A stretch of DNA of 64,000 bases from Lawsonella sp012842085 (GTDB lineage Bacteria; Actinomycetota; Actinomycetes; Mycobacteriales; Mycobacteriaceae): NCBI GenBank assembly GCA_036749735.1, contig DAINXV010000002.1:361658-425657 (forward strand). The letters run 5' to 3'. Under the pieces are notes generated by a model that was given only the letters and a program-made list of their open reading frames with translations, did no database searches and was not told the DNA's origin. Made by a program: the position numbers and the translations under genes. Positions 26,242 to 33,038 of this stretch are shown here, piece by piece. Numbering within the stretch: the first letter of the stretch is position 1; every line of letters starts with the position of its first letter.

Positions 26242-26285
26242 GCATATAGCCTAGTCGATATTGTCCGTATCATTGGACGGAACAA
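26242..26285. promoter_or_regulatory. mptB leaderless promoter and inverted repeat in the mptB-sufR gap
   Basis: On the reverse strand TAGGCT (26253-26248) is followed by six bases and then the mptB GTG. Upstream of it, TTGTCCGT (26261-26268) pairs with ACGGAACAA (26277-26285) with one bulged base, a candidate operator shared by the divergent mptB and sufR genes. Confidence 0.4.
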
Positions 26286-26336
26286 CTCCTAAAGCATTTA
26301 AAGGGTAACCTAACTAGAGTTTGGGAATGAATTACG

Positions 26337-26358
26337 CAACACTAGTGTTATCTAATAT
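26337..26358 (+). promoter_or_regulatory. probable SufR operator overlapping the suf promoter
   Basis: AACACTAGTGTT (26338-26349) is a perfect 12-bp palindrome. Read as CAAC-N6-GTTA it differs by one base from the CAAC-N6-GTTG box reported for cyanobacterial SufR. It abuts the likely -10 (TATCTA or TAATAT, 26349-26358), 36 bases before sufR, where bound repressor would block transcription. Confidence 0.65.
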
Positions 26359-26385
26359 GAAACCGGCTTACTGGAAAGGAGAAAA

Positions 26386-27108
26386 TTGCGTTATTTTCGA
26401 CGGAAAAAAACTTCTCCGAAGCAGCATACTGACGTCAAAACTACGACCCGCGACGCCATTGCTGACCAGTTGCTCGAAGGTCCACTGACGGCAGCTAACA
26501 TTGCTGAAAACCTGGATCTCACTACGGCTGCAGTAAGACGCCATTTGGACATAATGGTCGACGAAGGAATTGCGGAATCAGTCGAACCGTCGCCTTATGA
26601 AGAACGTGGCCGGGGACGTCCCGCCAAGCTGTTCCATTTGTCTGAGAAAGGGCGCGCAGCCTTTGGGCACGGTTACGACTATCTCGCTGTGGACGCACTG
26701 CAAACTATCCGCAAAATTGGGGGAGAGGCTACTCTTCTCGAATTTGCCTTGTCACACATGAAAAAAATTGTGGAGGGTGTTGAGCCATTACCAGCTAACC
26801 CCACCCGTCAACAGGTTGAAAAGTGCGCCGCAGAAATAGCTAACGCCTTCGACAAGAGCGGATTCGCTACGTCGATTGGCAATGCACAAGGTGGCATCCA
26901 AATATGTCACCACCATTGTCCTATTGCCCAAGTCGCACACGAATTTCCAGTTTTGTGTCTAGCCGAGTACCAGGTGATTTCAGAACTTTTACAATCACCC
27001 ATTCAACGTCTATCAACGATTGCTCACGGTGCCCACACTTGCACCACCAACGTCAGTACTGGAACCCCAATTAATTTAGCAATTAACGAAGAACAGGAGG
27101 ATGCATGA
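26386..27108 (+). CDS. sufR: SufR, iron-sulfur-sensing repressor of the suf operon
   Basis: A 240-residue regulator starting at TTG behind AAAGGAG. A winged helix-turn-helix occupies about residues 24-90 (LLEGPLTAANIAENLDLTTA, then the ERGRGRPAKLFHLSEKGR wing). The C-terminal half carries cysteines in ICHHHCPIA and VLCLAEY, matching the set that binds a [4Fe-4S] cluster in SufR. When the cluster is intact the family represses its own operon. It overlaps sufB by four bases, and a matching palindrome lies in its promoter, so autoregulation is expected. Confidence 0.93.
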   Translation: MRYFRRKKTSPKQHTDVKTTTRDAIADQLLEGPLTAANIAENLDLTTAAVRRHLDIMVDEGIAESVEPSPYEERGRGRPAKLFHLSEKGRAAFGHGYDYLAVDALQTIRKIGGEATLLEFALSHMKKIVEGVEPLPANPTRQQVEKCAAEIANAFDKSGFATSIGNAQGGIQICHHHCPIAQVAHEFPVLCLAEYQVISELLQSPIQRLSTIAHGAHTCTTNVSTGTPINLAINEEQEDA

Positions 27109-28556
27109 CGACGACCGACACCTCATTAAGTGCATCCGAAGCCTTAATTAAAGACCGCGATAAAGATATTGAAGCGTTAAGCAACTATTCCTACGGATGG
27201 CGAGATACCGACATTGCGGGTGCAGAGGCTAAACGTGGCTTAAGTGAAGAAGTTGTGCGAGAAATATCCGCGCTGAAAGAAGAACCCGAGTGGATGCTCG
27301 ACATGCGTCTTAAAGCATTGCGCATCTTCGAATCCAAGCCTATGCCAACGTGGGGTCCCGATCTTTCTGGACTCGAATTTGATCAATACAAATACTTCGT
27401 CCGGAGTACTGAGAAACAAGCAACTACCTGGGATGACCTTCCAGAAGAAATTAAAACCACCTATGACCGGCTTGGCATTCCGGAAGCTGAAAAACAACGC
27501 CTAGTAGCAGGCGTAGCTGCGCAGTACGAGTCTGAAGTGGTCTACCACAAGATTCGTGACGACTTGGAAGCTAAAGGCGTTATCTTTGTTGACACGGATA
27601 CGGGATTGCGCGAGTACCCGGAGCTTTTCCGCAAGTACTTCGGATCTGTCGTACCCACCGGAGACAATAAATTTTCTGCGCTTAATACAGCTGTGTGGTC
27701 TGGTGGCTCTTTCGTGTATGTGCCCAAGGGGGTCCACGTCGATATTCCTTTGCAGGCATACTTCCGCATCAATACCGAAAACATGGGTCAGTTCGAACGG
27801 ACGCTCATCATTGTTGATGAAGGTGCCTACGTGCACTATGTAGAGGGTTGCACTGCTCCGATTTATCAAACAGATTCACTGCATTCCGGCGTCGTTGAAA
27901 TCATCGTGGAGAAGAACGCCCGATGCCGCTACACAACCGTGCAGAACTGGTCTAATAACGTCTACAACCTGGTAACTCAGCGCGCGAAAGCAGCTGAAGG
28001 TGCCACCATGGAATGGGTTGACGGCAATATTGGATCCAAATTGAACATGAAATACCCCGCGGTCTGGTTGATGGGACCCCATGCGGACGGCGAAGTGTTG
28101 TCTGTCCAGTTTGCGGGCAGGGGGCAGCACCAGGATACCGGCGCCAAAATGGTTCATATGGCTCCCCAAACAAGCTCTAACATTCTTTCCAAGTCGGTTT
28201 CGAGGAATGGTGGACGGGCAGGCTACCGCGGCCTAGTACAGGTGCAGAAAAACGCTTGGGGCTGCAAATCTTCCGTCAACTGCGATGCTCTTCTTGTTGA
28301 CGACATTTCCCGGTCAGACACCTACCCCTACGCTGATATTCGTGCTGACGACGTCACTATGGGGCATGAGGCGACGGTGTCACGGGTCTCTCAGGAACAG
28401 TTGTTTTATCTGATGAGTAGAGGTCTTACGGAAGAAGAAGCAATGGCCATGGTGGTGCGTGGTTTTATTGAGCCTATTGCGAAGGAACTCCCAATGGAGT
28501 ACGCGCTCGAGCTGAACCGCCTTATTGAACTCCAAATGGAAGGATCCGTCGGATAA
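27105..28556 (+). CDS. sufB: Fe-S cluster scaffold protein SufB
   Basis: A 483-residue scaffold component of the SufBCD complex on which Fe-S clusters are built. Family landmarks are NYSYGWRDTD, SGGSFVYVPKGVHVDIPLQ, EGCTAPIYQTDSLHSGVVE, KNARCRYTTVQNWSNNVYNL and the C-terminal MSRGLTEEEAMAMVVRGF. The cysteine in SSVNCDALLV region lies near the cluster site. AGGAGG stands just before the ATG. The SUF system appears to be the main cluster-assembly route in this order. No intein is present, unlike some mycobacterial SufB genes. Confidence 0.96.
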   Translation: MTTTDTSLSASEALIKDRDKDIEALSNYSYGWRDTDIAGAEAKRGLSEEVVREISALKEEPEWMLDMRLKALRIFESKPMPTWGPDLSGLEFDQYKYFVRSTEKQATTWDDLPEEIKTTYDRLGIPEAEKQRLVAGVAAQYESEVVYHKIRDDLEAKGVIFVDTDTGLREYPELFRKYFGSVVPTGDNKFSALNTAVWSGGSFVYVPKGVHVDIPLQAYFRINTENMGQFERTLIIVDEGAYVHYVEGCTAPIYQTDSLHSGVVEIIVEKNARCRYTTVQNWSNNVYNLVTQRAKAAEGATMEWVDGNIGSKLNMKYPAVWLMGPHADGEVLSVQFAGRGQHQDTGAKMVHMAPQTSSNILSKSVSRNGGRAGYRGLVQVQKNAWGCKSSVNCDALLVDDISRSDTYPYADIRADDVTMGHEATVSRVSQEQLFYLMSRGLTEEEAMAMVVRGFIEPIAKELPMEYALELNRLIELQMEGSVG

Positions 28557-29701
28557 TGACTGTTTCGGATCACAAAGCTGTGCGCACGTACAGCACTAAT
28601 GTTGAAGACTTTCCCAAACCTCACGGAAAGATCGAAGAGTGGCGTTTTACTCCCACCAAGCTGTACCTTCCTTTTGCCGAAATGCTGCCTACCGATCAGC
28701 GCGGACAAATTCAGTACACCCAAAAAAGTAACGGTGCAGTCAACGTAGAGTCTGCACCCCTAAATAAATCTGCTGCTGGCTGCGTTAATCTTCCGACTGA
28801 GCGGTTGTCGGCTGTTGCCTGGAATAGTTCCGAGAAAGCACACACGATTGAATTCCCGGAGGGAGATAGCTCGGACACTCCGTTAGTGCTGGAGGCGCAT
28901 GACGAGGACTCTGCTGAACTTTCATACGGGCATTTAATAATTAAGGTGCCGGATGGGGCACAGGCGTCTTTGCTGTTGTACCGCCATGAAAACGGAGCAA
29001 ATTCCGACGGTGTCGAAATTCTGGTCGGAGACAATGCCTCTTTAACTTTTGCTGTCGTTGGTCTGCAAGGTGACGACTCCATTAGCCACTCTGAACACAG
29101 CATTCAGCTTGGCGAGAACGCGCACTTGCGCCACGGTGTTATTAACCTGGGTGGACATGCGGTACGGACTAATACGGCAGTGCGTTTTGCCGGGCCACGC
29201 GCTGAGGTCGAATTATTGGGGCTCTTTTTCGCAGGACCTGGTCAGCATTGCGAAAACCGGCTTTTGGTTGACCACGATCAACCTTATTGCACGTCGGACG
29301 TCAACTATAAGGGTGCTCTGCTAGGCGATACGTCATCGCGCGATGGAATCGCTCACGGAGTGTGGGTGGGTGACGTTTTCATCAGCCCCGAAGCGGTGGG
29401 AACCAATACCTACGAATCCAACAGAAACCTGATGTTGAGCAAAGCGACACGGATGGATTCAATTCCCAACCTAGAAATCACCACTGGTGTGATTGATGGT
29501 GCAGGGCATGCGTCAACCACTGGACGCTTCGACGAAGAAGAACTTTTTTACCTGCAATCCCGCGGTATTGATGAAGTCACAGCTCGTCAGCTTGTGGTGC
29601 GCGGATTTTTCCACGACATTGTGCACCGCTTAGAGCTTCCGACTCTTGAAACAGAGCTCGATGACGTGATCTTTAAACAACTTGACCGTGCTGGTCTTTA
29701 A
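28556..29701 (+). CDS. sufD: Fe-S cluster assembly protein SufD
   Basis: A 381-residue partner of SufB, starting one base inside the sufB stop (TAATG). It has the FRFTPTKL-like segment EWRFTPTKLYLP, GLFFAGPGQHCENRLLVDH, DVNYKGALLGDTSSRDGIAHG with the conserved His region used in iron handling, and LQSRGIDEVTARQLVVRGFF near the end. The N-terminal 200 residues are more divergent, as usual for SufD. With SufB and the ATPase SufC it forms the scaffold complex. Confidence 0.94.
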   Translation: MTVSDHKAVRTYSTNVEDFPKPHGKIEEWRFTPTKLYLPFAEMLPTDQRGQIQYTQKSNGAVNVESAPLNKSAAGCVNLPTERLSAVAWNSSEKAHTIEFPEGDSSDTPLVLEAHDEDSAELSYGHLIIKVPDGAQASLLLYRHENGANSDGVEILVGDNASLTFAVVGLQGDDSISHSEHSIQLGENAHLRHGVINLGGHAVRTNTAVRFAGPRAEVELLGLFFAGPGQHCENRLLVDHDQPYCTSDVNYKGALLGDTSSRDGIAHGVWVGDVFISPEAVGTNTYESNRNLMLSKATRMDSIPNLEITTGVIDGAGHASTTGRFDEEELFYLQSRGIDEVTARQLVVRGFFHDIVHRLELPTLETELDDVIFKQLDRAGL

Positions 29702-29733
29702 CAAAACCAACCTATGACGTAAAAGGAACAACA

Positions 29734-30492
29734 ATGTCTGTATTAGAAATTAAAGACCTTCACGCACAGGTGAAGTCTGAGAACAAAAATACTCCACCGG
29801 TTGAGATCCTGAAAGGTGTGGATCTAACCATTAAGTCTGGGGAATCCCATGCAGTCATGGGGTCTAACGGATCGGGTAAATCCACGTTGTCCTACGTCAT
29901 TGCAGGGCACCCTAGTTATGAGGTCACGAGCGGTTCAATCACCCTGGACGGCGCTGATGTTTTGGAAATGTCGGTTGATGAGCGTGCTCGCGCAGGCCTT
30001 TTCTTAGCAATGCAATACCCGGTGGAGGTGCCGGGGGTTTCTACGGCGAACTTCTTACGCTCAGCTGCCTCTGCGATACGTGGCGAAGCACCCCGTTTGC
30101 GCACCTGGATTAAAGAAGTTCGAAGCGAAATGAACGCCCTTGAGGTGGATCCGTCCTTTAGTGAACGTGCAGTCAATGAGGGCTTTTCGGGCGGCGAGAA
30201 AAAGCGGATGGAGATTCTGCAGCTGAGTTTGTTGAAGCCTAAGTTCGCGATTTTGGATGAAACTGACTCCGGTTTGGATATTGATGCCCTCAAAGTAGTG
30301 TCCTCCGGGATCAACAAATATCAGGAAGAAAATGATGGCGGAATTTTGCTGATTACTCACTACACCCGCATCTTGCGGTACGTGAAGCCGGATATTGTGC
30401 ACGTTTTTGCTAACGGCCGCATAGTAGAGACCGGCGGTCCCGAGCTTGCGGATGAACTTGAGGAAAACGGCTACGACGCCTTCCTGCGATAA
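29734..30492 (+). CDS. sufC: SufC, ATPase of the SufBCD complex
   Basis: A 252-residue ABC-type ATPase. Walker A is GSNGSGKSTL (about residues 43-52), the signature is FSGGEKKRMEI, and Walker B is FAILDETDSGLDIDALK, the latter being typical of SufC. The AMQYPVEVPGVS stretch is also SufC-specific. It is soluble and works with SufB/SufD rather than in transport. AAAAGGA precedes the ATG. Confidence 0.96.
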   Translation: MSVLEIKDLHAQVKSENKNTPPVEILKGVDLTIKSGESHAVMGSNGSGKSTLSYVIAGHPSYEVTSGSITLDGADVLEMSVDERARAGLFLAMQYPVEVPGVSTANFLRSAASAIRGEAPRLRTWIKEVRSEMNALEVDPSFSERAVNEGFSGGEKKRMEILQLSLLKPKFAILDETDSGLDIDALKVVSSGINKYQEENDGGILLITHYTRILRYVKPDIVHVFANGRIVETGGPELADELEENGYDAFLR

Positions 30493-30511
30493 GGGGGAGT
30501 GAGCGCACAAT

Positions 30512-31750
30512 ATGCTTGATGTTGATTCGATCAAAAAAGATTTTCCTATTTTCGAGCGAACTATTCGCGGCGACAAAAAGCTCGTCTACCTGGATTCAGG
30601 TGCCACCTCGCAAAAACCACGGCCGGTGGTGGAAGCCGAGCAAGAATTTGTCTATCGACACAATGCGGCCACCCATAGGGGAGCACATCAGTTGGCAGAG
30701 GAAGCTACTGATGCTTACGAAGAGGCCCGCAAAAAAGTAGCAGATTTTGTCGATGTTCATACCGACGAGATAGTTTTCACAAAAAACTCCACTGAGGCAT
30801 TAAACCTACTGGCCTACAGTTTGAGTGATACTCGGGCAGGTGAACTTTATATTGGTGCTGGTGACGAAATCATTATTTCAGAAGTTGAGCATCACGCTAA
30901 TTTGGTTCCGTGGCAGGAGTTATGTGACCGCACTGGCGCACAGCTGAAATGGTTTCCGGTGCTACCCGACGGACGCATAGATCTCGATGCAGTTCCGGTC
31001 TCTCCACAAACAAAACTGATTGCTATTACGCACGTCTCCAATGTCACGGGAGCAATAACCGATGTGCAGCGCGTAGTTGACATGGCAAAAGCTGTAGATG
31101 CGCTGGTGGTTTTGGATGCATGTCAATCGGTTCCACATATGCCAGTGAGCTTTTCTAACTTAGACGTGGATTTTGCCACATTTTCTGGACACAAAATGCT
31201 TGCCCCGTCTGGGGTGGGAGTTCTTTACGGGAAAGCACACCTGTTAGCTAAGCTTCCACCGTTCCTTACTGGCGGGTCCATGATTGAACATGTCACCATG
31301 GAGAAAACTACTTTCACTAAGCCACCGCAACGCTTCGAAGCCGGTGTCCCCAACATGAGTCAAGCAGTCGGGCTAGGCGCTGCCATTGACTATTTGGATG
31401 CTATTGGCATGGATCGCGTTGAGCAGCACGAGCTTGAGCTCACAGAATATGCCTTGTCCGAACTCGCCAAGTTGCCGGGAGTACGGATTGTCGGACCAAC
31501 CACTAAGGAAAACAGATCTAGCGCAGTTTCTTTTGTGGTGGACGGCATCCACTCCCATGATGTTGGTCAATTCTTGGACGATGACGGGGTGGAGATTCGC
31601 GTAGGACACCATTGCGCCGAACCGCTGCATGCGCACTTCGGCGTCGCCAGCACTGCCCGCGCAACATTTTATATTTATAACGATAAATCCGACGTGGACG
31701 CCTTAATCGCCGGAATCAAACGAGTTCAAAAATTTTTTAGGGTGGTTTGA
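30512..31750 (+). CDS. sufS: cysteine desulfurase SufS
   Basis: A 412-residue class V aminotransferase-fold enzyme that takes sulfur from cysteine for cluster assembly. It shows LDSGATSQKP, HRGAHQLAEEAT, ISEVEHHANLVPW, the PLP-binding lysine motif FSGHKMLAPSGVG (about residue 228) and the catalytic cysteine in RVGHHCAEPLH. The length and motifs indicate the SufS (group II) type. GGGGGAG lies 13 bases before the ATG. It overlaps the sufU start by one base (TGATG). Confidence 0.95.
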   Translation: MLDVDSIKKDFPIFERTIRGDKKLVYLDSGATSQKPRPVVEAEQEFVYRHNAATHRGAHQLAEEATDAYEEARKKVADFVDVHTDEIVFTKNSTEALNLLAYSLSDTRAGELYIGAGDEIIISEVEHHANLVPWQELCDRTGAQLKWFPVLPDGRIDLDAVPVSPQTKLIAITHVSNVTGAITDVQRVVDMAKAVDALVVLDACQSVPHMPVSFSNLDVDFATFSGHKMLAPSGVGVLYGKAHLLAKLPPFLTGGSMIEHVTMEKTTFTKPPQRFEAGVPNMSQAVGLGAAIDYLDAIGMDRVEQHELELTEYALSELAKLPGVRIVGPTTKENRSSAVSFVVDGIHSHDVGQFLDDDGVEIRVGHHCAEPLHAHFGVASTARATFYIYNDKSDVDALIAGIKRVQKFFRVV

Positions 31751-32220
31751 TGCGTTTAGAAAACATGTATCAAGAAGTCATTCTGGACCACTACCAGCAT
31801 CCAAATGCGGCCGGTTTGCGGGATCCCTTTGACGCGGAAGTTCATCACTTTAATACTTCTTGCGGCGATGAGGTGCGATTGCGTGTTCGCCTTGACCGTG
31901 ATGAGGACGATCCCCACAATCCCGACAAAACTATTATTGAAGATATTTCTTATGAGGGCGAAGGTTGTTCAATCAGCCAGGCCTCCACTTCCATTATGAC
32001 TGAGCAGCTTATTGGGCTTTCGGTTACGGAAGCTTTTAAACGCGTTTCGAGATTCGAGGAAATGCTGCAGTCTCGCGGCGAGGACGAGGGCGACGAAGAA
32101 CTCTTGGGAGATGGAGTGGCGCTATCTGGAGTTGCTCAATATCCGATGCGTGTTAAGTGTGCTCTCATGGGATGGATGGCCTTTAAGGATGCAGCTGTAC
32201 AGGCAATAGGGAAGGGGTAA
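31750..32220 (+). CDS. sufU: SufU, zinc-dependent sulfurtransferase partner of SufS
   Basis: A 156-residue IscU-like protein. I chose ATG 31750 (MRLENMYQEVILDHYQHPNA) over the in-frame TTG one codon earlier. Three conserved cysteines occur in NTSCGDEVRL, GEGCSISQAS and RVKCALMGW with an Asp next to the first, the zinc-binding set of SufU, and the insertion between the second and third cysteines is the SufU type. It accepts persulfide from SufS and takes the place of SufE, which is not seen here. Confidence 0.94.
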   Translation: MRLENMYQEVILDHYQHPNAAGLRDPFDAEVHHFNTSCGDEVRLRVRLDRDEDDPHNPDKTIIEDISYEGEGCSISQASTSIMTEQLIGLSVTEAFKRVSRFEEMLQSRGEDEGDEELLGDGVALSGVAQYPMRVKCALMGWMAFKDAAVQAIGKG

Positions 32221-32228
32221 GAGACGTT

Positions 32229-32759
32229 ATGAGTGACCTGAAATCTTCAACTGAACAGCAACAAGAAGACGCTGTCTTAGCCGCTACAGAAAGTTTACGC
32301 ACGGCAGCTGCCGAAGACGGCGAAACTAAAGACACTTCTGCTAAGGAAGAAAACGTTGACTACTCGACGTGGACAAAGGAAGACTTCGCGAATCTCCCAG
32401 CGGAGAAATTAGCTGACCTCCCTGAAGATCTTCCTTCCGCCGATCAAGAGAAACTTGATGAAATCTATGAGGCAATGTACGAGGTAGTCGATCCGGAGCT
32501 CGGAATAAATGTCGTTGATTTGGGGCTCGTATATGGAGTTGAATGCGACGTTGCAGGCCGAGCTACAGTCAACATGACATTGACGACTCCCACGTGCCCT
32601 CTTACCGATGTCATCGAAGATCAAGCATTTGTGGCGGTTTGTACTGAAGGCCACGCGCGTGCTTTGCGCATAAACTGGGTATGGATGCCTCCTTGGGGCG
32701 CACACATGATCACTGAAGATGGTCGTGAACAACTTCGAGCGTTAGGATTTACGCTGTAG
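32229..32759 (+). CDS. sufT: SufT-like DUF59/MIP18-family protein with acidic N-terminal extension
   Basis: A 176-residue protein. The C-terminal 105 residues are the DUF59 domain: IYEAMYEVVDPELGINVVDLG, then TLTTPTCPLTDVIEDQ with the conserved cysteine, and WMPPWGAHMITEDGREQL. Members help mature Fe-S proteins, and in M. tuberculosis the homologue (Rv1466) closes the suf operon. The first 70 residues are acidic and low in complexity, probably disordered. It lies 8 bases after sufU. Confidence 0.9.
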   Translation: MSDLKSSTEQQQEDAVLAATESLRTAAAEDGETKDTSAKEENVDYSTWTKEDFANLPAEKLADLPEDLPSADQEKLDEIYEAMYEVVDPELGINVVDLGLVYGVECDVAGRATVNMTLTTPTCPLTDVIEDQAFVAVCTEGHARALRINWVWMPPWGAHMITEDGREQLRALGFTL

Positions 32760-32984
32760 ATGAAGCAAAAAATAATTATTGCATTACTTTTTGTGCTGCT
32801 GTGCTTTGAATTTGCCCTGGCGGCGTACAGTATTTTGGCCCATCAGTGGATTGGTCTCATCATCGTCACTCTCCTGATTTTTGCAGTTATGTATCTGCTA
32901 GATCGGGAGGTTCGAAAAATGCGTGGTGAGTTGCCGAGCAAAGGCACTCCCAATGCCAGTGACAGTCCACAACAGAAACGTTAG
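32760..32984 (+). CDS. small two-helix membrane protein, unknown function
   Basis: A 74-residue protein whose ATG follows the sufT stop with no gap, so it is translationally coupled. Two hydrophobic segments, residues 4-25 and 29-47 (LIIVTLLIFAVMYLLD), are followed by a charged tail ending QQKR. I do not recognise a family. A terminator follows immediately, making this the last gene of the suf transcript. Coupling suggests, but does not show, a link to Fe-S assembly. Confidence 0.65.
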   Translation: MKQKIIIALLFVLLCFEFALAAYSILAHQWIGLIIVTLLIFAVMYLLDREVRKMRGELPSKGTPNASDSPQQKR

Positions 32985-32995
32985 ATAGTATTAGT

Positions 32996-33028
32996 AAAAG
33001 GCCCCTCGGAACTACCGAGGGGCCTTTT
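32996..33028. terminator. bidirectional terminator between the suf operon and acn
   Basis: AAAAGGCCCCTCGG (32996-33009) pairs perfectly with CCGAGGGGCCTTTT (33015-33028). The A-rich and T-rich ends let it serve both the suf operon and the converging acn gene. Confidence 0.92.
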
Positions 33029-33038
33029 AGTTGACTAG

